Below are positions 1 to 22,776 of a stretch of 64,000 nucleotides of DNA, one piece after another. The stretch's first letter is position 1. The number at the start of each line of letters is the position of its first letter. This DNA is from Liolophura sinensis (taxonomy: Eukaryota > Mollusca > Polyplacophora > Chitonida > Chitonidae): contig NC_088302.1 of NCBI RefSeq assembly GCF_032854445.1, positions 44,492,645 through 44,556,644 on the forward strand. The letters run 5' to 3'. The translations under genes and the position numbers were made by a program. The notes under the pieces are model-generated. The model made no database searches. It had not been told where the DNA came from and saw only the letters and a program-made list of their open reading frames with translations.

Positions 1-1546
1 GGCCTAGGTGTTCGGCTTTCTCAGTAGTTGAAAATAATATGCCGATGTTTGACAACCATCACAAATTAACAAAATGTATATTTATGCTTGTTAAGACACA
101 TAAAAGTCAGTTTGTATATTTGTAGTAGGGATATAGAGGGTCAGTCCGAACGTCAAACGCGAACTTGTTAAAGATGACCGTTTAATAATTATCACTGGAT
201 ATCAGTTGATATATCTTTACAGGCGAATGTGCATCATGAATGACAAGAGTTTTCGGATTTGTAAGGGAAAACCGCGACTTATATTTGCACCGCCCGTTTT
301 GTTGATTTTTTTTTAACCCTGCCGATGACATTTAGGTTTTTCGTTTTTTCGTACTAGAATTCAAAGAATATTTCACATATATAGTGTTTGTCAAGTCCAT
401 CAACGGCCTGTCGGCTTAGAGACTTGACACTCAGAAGACAATATTACCGCTGTCCAGGCAGTGGTAAGTTCGAACCAAGTTGGTGCTAATTTTAGGCTAG
501 TTCGTTCCTCAGCGGAGTTTATACGCATCGGCTGTAAACCATCCAACATTGCTGATTAGCTACTTTCTACATGTACTTTGATTGTATCGCTCGTCCTATA
601 TGAGTGTCGTTCTTACACCTCATCTTTTGTTCCAGAAAGCTTTCTACGGTTAATTCTAATTTGAACTTTTTAGCATGGTACATGTAGTTACAATCAACTT
701 AATGCAGCTTTGTAGCACCATGACAAACGAATTCACTCATGTTCACGTCAAAATCAAATCGATTGTATTGTAGCAACAAACTTTGGGACCAAAAACATGA
801 TTTTGACATTGGCCTACTAGGGTGACGTAGACCTGTTGATTATTCCTTCTGAAGGATATGGGGATTCGTGTAAAATATGCGACACGAGCAGAACTGTTCG
901 TAAAATCGTTCAGCGATGTGAGGCAGTATTGTTTCTTCACTGAGGAACAAGATACTGCATTGGCTGTTAGAATGAACACCTCTGTATGATAGTATGTGGA
1001 AAGTTAGTGGTTTTTCAAAGTTCGGCGTTTCCTTTTCACGTGATTATTGCACATGACTGTTTTTCTGCAGCTTAGTTACAAAGTATATACTGAACATGAA
1101 TGATACAAAACTCCAACCAACATCCACGAAAGAAAAATAATTGCATGCCAGGAATTTAAGCAAAAATGCATTCATGGGAATTTCGCTAAAACAATTTTCT
1201 GTTTGACCACCCGATACCCGCACCATATTGAGAGCATTAAACAGGACAAAGTTGAGTTGGAGTACAAGCCTTTTCATTTTGAATTTATACACACATATCA
1301 CAGATGAAGTAACTCAACATCCACCTAAATTAGTGTATACATGTAGGCTCAGAGTAACAACGTTTGTGACTTTTCGTTAGTGGGGCATAACTCCGTATAT
1401 ATATATATAGGTGCGCGAACCAATATCCCGAGGCACTCAAGCTTCGGGTTCAACCCCGGATTTGAAGAGGCAATTTGTAATTTTCACCACTTTAGTTCTG
1501 TGCTCAGCCTGGGTGACCGCTCTCGTGTTTCCATATTTTAGTTTTA

Positions 1547-1660
1547 AAGGGACATTTAAAAAGAAATGTTCAAAATTTCTGAATTGGTTCAGCTTAATAC
1601 AAAATTTAGTTGCATTTGACTCCTAACGAAATGCACTGGGCCCATATTTTTCAAATAATC
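1547..1660 (+). repeat. End of TTAA-flanked AGGGACAT repeat
   Basis: It starts TTTAAAGGGACAT and continues with a stretch containing TTGGTTCAGCT and TGCATTTGACTC. The same string recurs near 61140 (+) and in inverted orientation before 52584. It looks like one terminus of the same piggyBac-like nonautonomous family whose complete copy lies at 51921-52584. Confidence 0.5.
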
Positions 1661-1977
1661 TGGAGTAAAAGATCCAACAATCCAACGTAAAACAGTGTCA
1701 CAATGTTTTCGCCGTTGGCAATGTCTCTTATGTTCCTAAAGGTCACTTGTCTTTCATCTACATGACGTGAAAGTTTTTACGTCACACATGGTAGGAAACG
1801 TCTGATTTGTAAATTCTTGAGTATATGGCGTTAAGCAGTTACAAATGGAAAGCAAGTAAGCCCTAATTTCTGCAGGCATAATATACATTGTAGGAAGTGG
1901 CTCATTCCCGTATACTGTACATGTACATCTAATTGGTTCGATCAGGTTCAGTGTTTATGTATTAATGATCCCTGGAA

Positions 1978-2125
1978 TCCGTGGCCTAGTGGCAAGAGTT
2001 TCCACCTCGAAATTAAGAGATCTATGATTAAACCCGGGTGGTGTGATATCAAAGACTTCAAAAATTGGTATTTGTTTCTACCTAGTTTGGCGATGAGCAC
2101 TTAGAGGTTAGAGCAAAGAAACAGG
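1978..2125 (+). repeat. tRNA-headed SINE, second family
   Basis: A tRNA-like head (TGGCCTAGTGGCAAGAG as A box, ATTAAACCCGG as B box) is followed by a body with CACTTAGAGGTTAGAGCAA and AACAGGACTG. A related body occurs at 21465-21620. This family is distinct from the main SINE. Confidence 0.45.
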
Positions 2126-2139
2126 ACTGATTGACCCGG

Positions 2140-2245
2140 TGTGATATATGTGCCTTCGGCACGATATTACAGTGGTGGCATGCATGCACTGACTCGCCCT
2201 GCTATAAGAAGACACAGTGTGTGTACACACACCGTCTTGTTCTGT
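2140..2245 (-). repeat. Fragment of an interspersed repeat shared with 63510-63860
   Basis: Read on the minus strand it gives GTGTCTTCTTATAGCAGGG followed by GAGTCA. The segment near 63595 (+) reads TTTGTCTTCTTGTGGCAGGG followed by TGAGTCA. The two are copies of one family in opposite orientation. Confidence 0.45.
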
Positions 2246-2802
2246 GTGCGCAAGTATACCACTTGCCTCCATGCATTACCAAGAGCTATCTGATCCTTTC
2301 GTTGATAGTTACGTTTTTTACACAGCCGTAAAACTATGTTCACGTGACTTAGTCCATGTACCAGTCAGACGAAATATTTTACGTGCATTGCATCAGTCAA
2401 TGAGTCCAACTAATGAGAGCTATAAACCACATCTGATTATGTCTGATTTACACTATAAATGTCCATTTAGACAGGTTAACTACATCAGAATGGAACAGGA
2501 ATTTCCAAAATAATATATGAAGGAAATGGCAAAATGGTTATGCTATGGTGACCACCATTGCGGAGTCAACTTCACCTAGCAAGTGCTTTAACATGGTGGT
2601 GTCAAAAGCCTGAGCCGACATATAGTAATGAAAACAAGGGGTAACTGTTGATATAATGTATACATGTGTATATGAATTACGTGCTTTATGCGACATACAC
2701 CTGCGTGTAATGTGGCACATTTGCACACACGTGTAATCAAGCGATGTACAACAATGCTTTGTCGAATCTGAAGTTTTTACTCTTGTGGTTGATCGCCACC
2801 AG

Positions 2803-3057
2803 GTACACTAAAAAATTAACCTGTTAAGTTTAACAAAAAGTCTGTTGTCTGAGCGATGCTAGAATGTATTCTGTTATAGCAGCAGATTGTTGTGTTAAAT
2901 AAACACACATATTCTGTTAATTATTCTGTTAATCCAAACGTAAAGATTCCTTTGGACTAGCAGGATATTATGTTGAATATGAGAGAATATTGTGTAATAA
3001 TAACGATACGTTCTAGCATCACTCAGATAAGACTATCTGTTAGAAATTAATAGGTAC
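2803..3057. mobile_element. Small MITE with inverted ends
   Basis: The left end (GTACACTAAAAAATTAAC, then TTGTCTGAGCGATGCTAGAA at about 2845) is matched in inverted orientation by 3006-3057 (TATCTGAGTGATGCTAGAAC read on the minus strand, ending GTACC). The interior is AT-rich with repeated ATTCTGTTA. No coding capacity is visible. A relative lies at 31202-32397. Confidence 0.5.
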
Positions 3058-3778
3058 ATTTTTTGAGCATATATAGCTGAATTACTGCCAATACTGTTGT
3101 GATAAAACAACAAGACGAAGAGCCATCTGGCCTATCAATATCTTCCGCCACCAATGACACACTGCAATTTGTCAAAGTGCCAAACCATGCCGGACAAAGA
3201 CGAGATTTTTGAAATTTAAAAATATCTACATATGTAAGAGCACGTTACATTAGTTTTGCCTGTAACACCTTATCCCCGGGCACTCCGATTTCTTCCACTC
3301 ATAGAACTGACCGCCAAGGTACAAAGGTAGAATTCTTTAGTACTGTGTTAAACAACAATCAAATAAATATGAAAACTCCTCCTGCATGACATAATTGCCC
3401 ACTTCAGCTGGGTCCGTCCTGTTACAACGAGATACTGTCGCGACATGACCGGAAAACTGCTGAAGCTGATCTTTAAGCCTAATTAAACAAATAACAAACA
3501 GTACCAGCTTCAAAACTTCAGCATATATTTGGGCATGGGCTAGAAAGTGGTTTGTTGGATACACTTGCATTTTTTTTTCATCTGAAGCTATGAAAAACAA
3601 TCACATTCGCTTCAATTCTAATGGCTTCACGTTTCAACAAAAATGTTGTGGCATGCCTACAGAATCAGGTTAAGTGCTGTACTTTTTTTTTATAGAGTAC
3701 TTTCTTATAGAGTACACTGGTCTGTTTCAGATGGATTCGGAATGACTTTGCTGCGTCTGTTGTGTACGAGTTCAAGGG

Positions 3779-3781
<3 letters not shown>

Positions 3782-3853
<72 letters not shown>
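3782..3853. repeat. (AT)n microsatellite
   Basis: A perfect AT dinucleotide run of about 72 bases. It produces artificial Ile-Tyr reading frames on both strands. Confidence 0.95.
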
Positions 3854-3854
<1 letters not shown>

Positions 3855-4160
3855 CATCCAGAACAGTATAGAACATATAAGCAACTGTTAAGCCTATATA
3901 TACCTGTCCGTGTACATAGTGCCCCAAGCTCCCAGCTATGCCATGCACTAACCCTGTTAACACAGGCGTTGTTGTAAACATCCCAAATGTTCTCAAGTTT
4001 CACAGGCCAGGCTAATAATTGCATAGTACTTGGGACGCAGATTTGCATAGCAACAGTATTATATGAATTCCAGCCGACAAAACATACAGTTCATGCATGT
4101 TAACGCAAAAGATTAACAAATGATGTACATGTACACCAATGGTGTAGACTGGATGTTAGG

Positions 4161-4161
<1 letters not shown>

Positions 4162-4211
<50 letters not shown>
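4162..4211. repeat. (AT)n microsatellite
   Basis: A second perfect AT run of about 50 bases, 300 bases from the first. Confidence 0.95.
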
Positions 4212-4214
<3 letters not shown>

Positions 4215-5235
4215 TCTGTTGATAGAGAGGTGCATATATACAAGCTAAAGGCCTACGTGTTTTAAAACGGGGCAGTCATTTCGATTAGGCTGTTTTGTTC
4301 AAAAATGTTGCAGTCTACCAGACATTTGTTTCATCATTCTCTGGTGATATAATAACCTCATGCCTTTATACATTTGTTTCACATTTTGATTATACAAATA
4401 TCTACAACATTTACACCACCAATCATCCCACATCTATTCATTCAGCACCGGCTGGAACCAGTACAAACCACATTTTTCCTATATATATATATGGCTAAAG
4501 AAAAGGTGTAAAATACCGCTATGTCACCACATCAATTTACTGTTACACATATATCACGACCTGGCCAGGGTGGACTAATGAAATGTTTGCCGTTAAACAT
4601 AACTTAATAATTTTTTCAAAAATCAGCACCATTATGAATTTTACCAACGAATATCAATGAGGTGGATTGGTGACTGCCTATATAAATATATAAATTTTCA
4701 AATCAAAATGTATCTGATAGCTTCTCAAACTAATATATCACATCAGTCGGTTCGAAAAAGGCTCGACTCAATGGAACGAAGGGTACACAAATGGAATTAA
4801 AGTAATAAATTTCCAGAAACTGTTCATTTGCTTTATGCACAGCACCCACATAACAATCACTATTAATATTCCGGTTACCGTGTCTTTCGAGAAGATCAAA
4901 CTACACATATACTGCCAGTGTGTCCGTCCAGTGGCCCGCAACCGAGTGACTTGATATTCCAATACCAGTTCGTTTCAAAATCCAAGACGGAAATACACCA
5001 CGACCGGCTGACAAGAGCTGTGGACAAGAGATGTCAAATTTCGAAAATCATTTACTTATTTATTTTTTATTTGACTTGATGAAAGAAACAGAACAGGGTA
5101 CGAAGAAAACAATCGCCTTTCGGCCCTTGTATGTAAGCCTCAGGACTTACACATCTGCAGTTAAATCAACGGTTTACAAATCTGCGATCTCCGTGACCGA
5201 TACGTGATTAGAGTCCCATCGAGGCAATACAACTC

Positions 5236-5438
5236 CAATGCGTTCGCTGTGAGTTCAAGTTCAGCTGATGTTGGCTTCCTCTCTGGTCGTACGTGGAAAG
5301 ATGTTGCAGCAACCTGCGGATGGTCAGGGGTTTCCCTCGGGCTCTGTGCGATTTTCTCCCACCATAATGCTAGCCACCGTCGTATAAGTGAAATAATTTT
5401 GAGTACGGCGCAAAATACCAATCAAATAAATAAATAAA
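5236..5438 (+). repeat. Main SINE, 5'-truncated and diverged copy
   Basis: It carries CTGTGAGTTCAAG (B-box region), CCTGCGGATGGTC, the AAGTGAAAT...GAGTACGGCG tail and a terminal (AAAT)n. The 5' tRNA head is lost or unrecognisable. The plus orientation is set by the A-rich end at 5420-5438. Confidence 0.7.
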
Positions 5439-6184
5439 TTATACATAGTCCAGAAAGAAACCAATCGACACTGTTGATAAATTACTCAGTACTACATGAA
5501 TAGTCCAGTGCCTATACGGGCACTCACATTCAACTTGGTTGGTGTTCATGATAATGACCATCAAGACTGCATTGTGTTACATGTAGTGTATAACAAAGTA
5601 CACCGCTAAAGTTGGATGATGTGGAAGTGCACTTATCTGTCTGCATGTGATACATGTTTCACTTTGTACCAATGTCTCATGCCAAAGTATATTTTTCGGT
5701 GGACAATGTTTCGTTTGCTCACACTTTCCTTTAATGACAACTTCGTCTGCTCTTGGATACAATATGTAATTCAGATCTGCTGTAACAACGGTTCGCCTTG
5801 GTACCGGCATGCTTAGTACTGCTGCCTCACTGGATCGCCATGTCCACGACAATCTTTCCGTGCAGTCGCCATACACGGACACGGAAAAAATATATACCGA
5901 CTCGATATGGTTTGGTAGAGATGACTAAGTACCTGACATTGACCTATATCTCCATTTTGTGAGAGGCAAGTATTAAAGGAAGTAGCAAGATTGCATCTAG
6001 GCATGACTAGATTCGGACTTGCCGCTTCCTAGACGTACGACCAGACCACTCAACATTTAAATTATTAATTCTCTCAATGTCAAAATCGATCGGCAATGCG
6101 TCGTATATTTTTCATCTGTTCCCGTCCTACCTTCCTGCTATCATATGGAAATTCATGCGATATATATTTCATTCTACACTTAAT

Positions 6185-6265
6185 CGCACGAGGGGCCTGC
6201 GTGGCCGAGGGGATTAGCAAGCCAGCACCTACCTATGCGGTAGCTGATGGTGAAACCAACTTTTG
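6185..6265 (+). repeat. tRNA-like SINE head fragment
   Basis: GGGGCCTGCGTGGCCGAGGGG resembles a tRNA 5' acceptor and A-box segment of the kind that heads SINEs. No complete cloverleaf and no 3' body were found, so this is a fragment at best. Confidence 0.3.
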
Positions 6266-6960
6266 CAATATAGGCTGTCATCAAATAGCCAATGTGACAG
6301 CCATGCACAAACGAGTGAGTTGTTAGATGTCATAAAACATGCGATCTTATTCAATTTAGGGTGTAATTAAGTCTGAACCAGCGAGAAATCTAGATAAATT
6401 AATTGATGTCGAACATGTTTTTGTGAAGTCAAAGCACATTTACGAAAACAGATAGCTTATCTGTATCGTTAATAGATAACGATTTACAATCAATCTACAT
6501 ATTTAGCGATATATAGATAAATAATTTGTCCCATGAATTATCCAGACACGTTATTAATATTAATCCCCACCCCCTCTCTACACAAGTAAATATCATTTGT
6601 GACGTGTATTGAAAGTAAGCATATATGCCGTCATTATACACTTCAAGAGCCAGTCATTAGAGCGCAGGAAGTCAAGGGGAGTTTATAATAAATTGTTAAC
6701 TATTGTTCATTGAAATCCGGTTGTGACGTATTCCTCAGGATTTCATACATCGAGTGATCGAGAGATATAGCCTTCCAGGTACAGTTCAAAGTTTCACATC
6801 TATTTATAACATTTACGTAGAAAGTCCTGCTCTCGCTCACACACCTGTTGACACGGCCCGGAAATGTGTTTACCGACAGGCCTAGGTATATACTGATGGG
6901 TACATATATAGTTTTCGCTAAATTTTTCATACAAAAATAATTTTAAAAAAATATTTTTTT

Positions 6961-7042
6961 ATTGATTTGATTGGTGTTTTACACCGTACTCAAGAATATT
7001 TCACTTATACGACGGGGGGCAGCATTATGGTGGGTGGAAAAA
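6961..7042 (-). repeat. Main SINE 3' fragment
   Basis: ATTTGATTGGTGTTTTACAC, then GTACTCAAGAATATTTCACT, is the reverse complement of the main SINE tail. It stops after the CAGCATTATGGTGGGTGG block, so only the 3' 80 bases are present. Confidence 0.75.
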
Positions 7043-7903
7043 ATACATATAAATAACATTTATCGTACAGAGGACAATATTTTCGACTTTTCATCAGTAT
7101 CAGTAATTACTGTATGCAATTCTCACAATGCTAATACCCTTTGTTTAATTTATTTATTTTTTATTTATTTATTTTTTATTTATCTATTTATTTGACTGCC
7201 GTTCAAACCCTACTCGCCATTACTCCTGTATGATTATTGCGCAAGATAGTTGGCTATATACAAAGTCGCTTTCAATTGCATCTCTGTGAAATCTTAGGTT
7301 ACGGTGTTCTGTTATTTGTCTTGCTTGCAGTCAACTGAACTCTAGACAGGTCTGAGTACAGACAAGATTTTTTTTATCATAAATATGTGACAAAACACAG
7401 TGAGCACGACAGACTGGGTCATGTGCTATATTTGAATGATCACGCCGACCTATGGTGGCTAGAGAATACAGGTCATCATAACCAAAAGTGGGCTTAAGCA
7501 AAGCACGGTCAGAAAACCTTATTCGAGAGCGTGGTCAAACATTTGTACAGCATCATCTTTCCAATATGTCCACTTACATAAATGGCCATAATACGACACC
7601 CACATTCTTGAACCCCACTTAACACTCGTACAACCAGACTGATCGAGCCCCAACCGGAGTGAAGCGGTCGGTGCTCTTCACCTATTTCAGATTCTCGCCT
7701 TCTGCAACTATGGAGAAGACCATGACCCGAAAATTATTTTGTCTGAATCTGTCCAGCCAAGTCCCACTGACACACTGTCGGACATGAAATAAATCTGTAG
7801 GGGCTGATTTAAATCGGACACAGCTATCCGCTTACCTTTGTTTATCCCACGTGACCACAAATGTCGTGTTTATTCAAAAGGCAAATCACCCAGGAATATG
7901 TAG

Positions 7904-8134
7904 CCAATGGAGAATCCAAGTCATCCTTTGTCCGTGTACTACGTCACTGAAATAGGCGGAACTCTGCAGCAGCCGCCTGGCTAGAGAAAATAAAGCTGTA
8001 GGTGGGAAGCAATAAACAGAAGATTCGAGTTAGAGCGACTCAGTGAAGAACTAAACACCGACTAAAGATTCAACCATTATACGTCAAACCGACCAAACAG
8101 CGACCAAAGATTCAACCATTTCACAAGAAACCTG
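7904..8134 (+). promoter_or_regulatory. Probable promoter and 5' UTR of the GH13 gene
   Basis: A CCAAT box lies at 7904-7908 and a CRE-like TACGTCA at 7940-7946, followed by a probable 5' UTR with no upstream ATG in frame. An in-frame TAA at 8063-8065 precedes the first ATG. The UTR holds a 19-base direct duplication (GACTAAAGATTCAACCATT at 8060, GACCAAAGATTCAACCATT at 8102). The transcription start is not determined. Confidence 0.35.
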
Positions 8135-17189
<9,055 letters not shown>

Positions 17190-19832
17190 TATTCACTACA
17201 ACACTCTTCACCATTTCATTATCATCCACGGCTGTATATATAGGTTCATGCAGGCTTTAGTTCATTTTATTCCTCCATAGTCTTTCAGAAAATCACAGAT
17301 CGTTCTGTGGCCAATTCATGCAGGGTAAAGGTTGTCCCAGTGTTATGTACAATGCCTTATTGATGTGTTGTGTACATAGATTTGTGGATGCGTTACGTAT
17401 GTTGTGTTAAGATGAAATATGTGTAGAGATTTATGGGTGTGTTATGTGTGTTAAGTTACAGGTGTGTTATGTGTGTTCATTTACAGGTGTGTTATATGTG
17501 TTGAGTTATAGGAGTGTTATGTGTGTCGAGTTATGTGTAGAAGAGTTGTGGTATTTGGTATGCGTAGAGTTCTGTTTGTTCAGTGTACTACATGATCCTT
17601 CTGAAATCTGGGAAACAATTAATGCTGGCGATTATGAATTTAATAGTACACACAGCTGAATATGTAAATACACTTTAAAAAAATGTTTTTACAACACTGA
17701 CCTGCTGACTTTAATTATTTGCTAAATGCGAAACTGGAGCGAAGGTTTAAGCAAACATGTTAAAATTCGTTACATAACAAACTGATGTCTTCCCAGCACA
17801 AATCCCAGAATTAGCTGCCGCATGTATACCACACTAGTCACATACTAGATGACTGTGCCTTCTGTGGTTCTGACTTCACACGTACTGTAATTCTTCAACC
17901 TTTTCGCATATTTGCAATGTATTTATTGAAACATATTCTGAAGACATTATTCTGCGTCGACTGATAAAATTGCACTTTTTGTGAAGTCCTGAAACTGGCT
18001 AATCCAACCAATGTAGTTTTTGTCTCCAAAATCGCATTGAAATGTGCATAAATTGTGCTGAAAGTTGATCTTTCATATGCGAAAAGGTTGAGAAATTAGG
18101 GTAACTATAAAACATAGGCATATTGTATAGGACGAATAGGACAGAAACGTATATGTGTATAGGGGTGTGCGATATGGTCATTCCTTCCGTTATTATGACT
18201 CTGATTCAATCATGTGATACATTTTTAACATCTATTTACCTCAAGAAAACCATCTATGTTGTCGTCATTTGTGAATATTTAAGTGTATATGTTTGTGTGA
18301 ATATGGAAGGAGGCAAAATATCATTTGACATTGAACTGTTAATATCGATAATCGTTAATTGTGAATAATTTGTCGATATGCAAAAATTATTCATCGATAT
18401 CGTAAAATATGACATATTTATTGATATCGATAATCCAGAAGTTGGGACAGTCGGAGTATTATTACGTTTGCGTCACATGATAGACTTCGTCGATGATTAC
18501 ATGGCGATTAGGATGGTATTGATATTTTTTATGTGTGGTGAAGAAATAAATAAACTCAGGCATCCAGTAGAATGTTAAACTGAACGCAGTTGAGATCTGT
18601 TCGCCTCAGAAGTGAAACATTGGAATGAACGAACTCATGTTATCCTTGACCACTGGCCTGGCCTTACCGACCATTGCTAACATTTTGCGAGTGAATCATT
18701 TGTTTTCAATAGTTCCAAATTGATCGTTAATTTTACTCCTTATATGTATGAATGTATAAATGGGCTTTTGTCTATGTTTTCCATGTATTCATCACAGGGT
18801 CATTTTGGCATTATGTATATACATATAAACATAACGGGATCATCATATCCACGTGTACATAACAGGAAAATATACAACCGGTGATATTTTATTACTTTGT
18901 TGAAAACTCGGTGTTTCACGTGAAGAGCGATTTTTGCTTTACTTTCACGTTTATTATTTGTTTTCCCCTTTTTTAAATAAATAGAATCGTTTCCAAAGTA
19001 GCAGGGCTATAGTCCTAATTCAAAGAAAAATGTATTGTGGTTGTGTTTGGGGTATGTTTTTTTTTTCTTCTTTCTTAAAATAGCGGGCATAGTCAAATAG
19101 TAAATCGTGCCTGTCCTAAACCAGGATTGCCCTAAATGGCCATAAATTTCGGCGATTACTGTTCCTGCTTCTAAGAGTTCTTTTGTGGGCGAAATGTATG
19201 ATCATCTAAGGTACATGTTCTATTTGCACGAAATAATACGTCGAGTCAAGCCATTATTTTGTTCAACTCGAAACGGTTTCTTTATGGTTTTGAAGGATAG
19301 AGTTGTCTAAATTATGCAAGGGCTGGTTAGAGTGATGTCAGTAATTTTCAGCATAGTAAAACCCTGTTCTGCCAGTACCAGTTGTGTTCATCATGATTCA
19401 GTCAAGCAGCACCAAAATGAGGTTTGCTGTTAGAACACGCCCCTCACTGGTTTCACCACAGCTCAGAGTCCACAGTTGCCGAAGGGTGTTTTTTTATCTC
19501 CTAGTTCAGTTCGGTTTCCTCCACATATTAACCTGACTGCCTTTGCATGAGTGATATATAACTGGGTACAGCGTGAAAATAGTAAAATAAACAATATATG
19601 ACGGCACTGGGTCCGTTGTGTAGCGGGCAGATAACAGCTCCGGGATGTGTCTCCTGGTATTGCAACAGATAACGTATGGTGGACAGACCTGGAATCATTT
19701 CTTCAGACATGGTGAGCACGACTTTGTGGAGTATCATGTCTGGTGTCAGCATCCCATGACCAGGTTGGGTGAGGCGAAAGCAACGTTGAACCAGGTTTTA
19801 ACTGAACAGAATCGACCATAATGGCTTTACGT

Positions 19833-20035
19833 CAGATGGGAAATGTTACGCCCATGTTGTGTTCAACCGTTATCAGAGCCGAATGAATAGTGATGGAATT
19901 ACGCCAGATCAGCAATGTTACAGCCATGTCGCAGTCAACCATTATCAGAATATAACGAATAATGATAGCTTAATGCCAGATCAGCAATGTTACAACCAGG
20001 CCGTGGCCAACCGTTATCAAAAGAAAATAAACCAT
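19833..20035 (+). repeat. 72-bp tandem repeat, about 2.8 copies
   Basis: Units begin CAGATCAGCAATGTTAC at 19833 (diverged), 19905 and 19977, exactly 72 bases apart. 72 is a multiple of three and the plus frame is open (PDQQCY...), but there is no domain match and no splice context. Confidence 0.75.
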
Positions 20036-20097
20036 AAAACCGTGCTATTGTCTTTTATATCATGGTGGTTTTATACCATGAGTCACTTGGAGTTACA

Positions 20098-20255
20098 TGT
20101 CATAAACATAACAAAGGAGTAAGAAACTGAGCATTTATCAAGATAAGTTGGCTTAACACCAGTTAGGCTCAGTGGGGGTTCAACCAGTCATAAATGCTGT
20201 CAAGTCGGCTTATCTCCATTTATCCTGTTACTTACTCCTTTTTATGTTTCTGACA
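20098..20255. repeat. Imperfect long palindrome
   Basis: The left arm ATAAACATAACAAAGGAGTA (20102-20121) pairs with the right arm read on the minus strand, GAAACATAAAAAGGAGTAAG (20231-20253 region). Inner segments with AGATAAG..GGCTTAAC also pair. It may be a hairpin-type MITE or an inverted duplication. Confidence 0.5.
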
Positions 20256-21464
20256 TTTATAACGCAAATTGTTATAGTTTAACCTATTACTCCAATGATG
20301 TCAGTCACTTGGTAACGATGTTAACTACATCGAAACCTTGTGTTAATAAACCCACGAAGTAACATATCCATAAGGATCATGGAGTTAGCAATAGCGTAGA
20401 CGTCACTATAATTAGAATCTAGAATTTCTCAAAATGCTGTATTAACATGCAAAGATATCAAAACAATGAAACTGGACATCTGGCTTTACAGAGAGAAGCT
20501 CCATGTTAATTCAATGTCTGCGGACAATCAGGACAACCAAGTGATCTACAATTCCACGTGGGTATCTTTTAACGGAGAACATAATAAATCAGTTAATCAA
20601 TTAAGGTAGCAAGACCTTGAGGCTTGATCGTTCTTGTCGTTCGTGAGAAGTGGAGACCTTATTTTGCAGGACCTGTTCCCTCAGGTATTGATGAAACCGG
20701 GTTTTATGAGGAGCCTGCTCAAATATCACAGAATTTTTTCCCGTAAATATATTTGTCAACACGACCAGAATGAAACAGAAAATATATCAAAGCATCATAT
20801 ACAGAAACATTTATCAGAAGATATGTCCTTAAATTAGTGACCATACAGGTTAAACAGCATCTGAAGGGATCCCGCGATCTAACGGACTGGACACGTGATC
20901 ATCACAAACAACAAATACACCCTGCATTTAGTTGAACCCTCTATTTCGTTTACTGCACAGGCGTCAAGTATTCATTAGTAAAAGAGGTTGAAATAATGTG
21001 ACCGTAAATTTATTACATCGTATCACTGTACGTGGTATATAGCAAAGGAAGCACACCATGTCACGTTAAACTTCCTTCAGGAGTAAACCTTCATTACATG
21101 CTAACGTAGTTAGCATAAAGCATGTAAGTATACTGTGGTGTTCTTTATTGACGCGAACCGCGTCAAGTGTAGGGTCCATCGAGTTTTGGAAATTCATAGA
21201 AGTGTTTTTCACGGCTTCCATAAAACCCCATTATGGTATATAGACTCACACGTTATTTCTCAGCACACAGTAATCACAAGGGCAAAATGTCAACATGATT
21301 CCGGTACTTTGCCAAGTAATAAAACCTGAGGAAGTCTGGACAAACGCCAGTAGATTAACAATGTTAACAACGGGATCATTCAACTTTGCCAAACTATACC
21401 ATCTACAGCCGGCCTATACGTCGCAAGTAATGACTGATATATATACATGACATATACTTTCAAG

Positions 21465-21620
21465 TCGGGATATCTGGGATCAAACCCGGGTCGCATCATC
21501 GCAAAAACTTTAACAATGCTAGGTCCTATTTGTTGTGGCCTCTCCTGGCACCCAGCACTGAGAGGTTAGAGCAAGGGAACAGGACTGGTTGGCCTGGTGG
21601 GTCAGTATAAAGTGACCCAA
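21465..21620 (+). repeat. tRNA-headed SINE, second family
   Basis: GGGATCAAACCCGGGTCG (B-box-like) is followed by CACTGAGAGGTTAGAGCAAG and AACAGGACTGGTTG. This matches the body of the copy at 1978-2125. Confidence 0.45.
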
Positions 21621-22762
21621 ACACATATACATACATGAACCATCCAAAGCACTGTAAAATAATTTGTCTGCATCACAATTGCGTTGATCTATGATCCAGT
21701 CGCCTACTTGTACAAATTTCTACTACAAAGGTATATTTGTTAAAATGTCATAAATCATAAACCTTCATGTTCCATACATGCGGAACCACAACGTTGGGAA
21801 AGAATACAGTTCTCCTTTGTCCTGGCTAATTTCTAGAGCGTTACTTAACTGTTAATCATCTTCATTGATGTCAGTGACCAAATTTCTTCATTTCAAATTT
21901 GTCGAGCCTCGAGTGCGATTTTGACACAGTAAACGTTAAACTATGTTTATTGCTCTGCTGAGATTCAACTAAAAATGAAAAACAAAACTGAAATATGCTG
22001 AAAATATCGTGCACTCTATTTCTTTTTGTATCTGTAAGTTTTTGGTCAGAGTAAAAAGCTGTCACATGTTGCCTTCAAAGGCACTTCGGAATGAAACTTT
22101 ATTTACAAGCTGGATATAATTCTGTTTAGGTGAACTGGTACATACAGACACTTTATATTTTCGTAAACGTATTGTCATCTAAAGATATCGATATAGCTCA
22201 ACGTGTGAGCGTATCATGCACATACAAAGAGTACACTAAAACAGTTGTTTTGATGTGTTTGTATTTAACTTTTATCTTAGTCAGTCACAATATGCCCATC
22301 GATCATTATGCTTTCAATAGCACGAGCGTGAACTACAATCTTATTATGTAAAACTCGAACCAGTAAAGAAGGAAGAATGTGTATAAATACATTTAAAGCA
22401 GCAAAAATGTGACTATCAATCTTTTACCCCCTCTAACTTTGCACACATAAAATCATCTCTATAATATATACCAACACCCAGTGCGAAAGTTCCGAAGTGT
22501 GTTGTCAAAACAGCAAAGGCTTTAGAAGAACCTATGTACCCAGAAGCCATCCACAGTATACCATTTATTATTTGATTCAGAAACTCTTCTGTTAAACAGA
22601 TGTTACAATTATTCTTTAGCGGAGATATTTAAAACTGTAATACATACCCAATAAAATTAAATTCATGTCAAATATATCTTTCATAGCTATTTACGAAAAT
22701 AACCCTTCCCTTTAAATAAATATGATGTATATTACCGAATGATATGAATTCCCTGGGGAAGT

Positions 22763-22776
22763 GGGGGGGGGGGGGG
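22763..22776. repeat. Poly-G run
   Basis: Fourteen consecutive G. A shorter G-rich run occurs near 28268 and a C run near 26296. Such runs are prone to length error in assembly. Confidence 0.9.

Larger units (their letters stand above)
1..7900. other. Intergenic, repeat-rich; no gene recognised
   Basis: No open frame here resembles a known protein and none is flanked by convincing splice sites. The identifiable content is repeats, listed separately: a TTAA-type MITE end, a tRNA-headed SINE, a MITE with inverted ends, two long AT microsatellites and two copies of the main SINE. The last 100 bases run into the probable promoter of the GH13 gene. Confidence 0.6.

Noticed and set aside
3643-4048. 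Frames with (IY)n on both strands
   Set aside because: Translation of the AT microsatellite.
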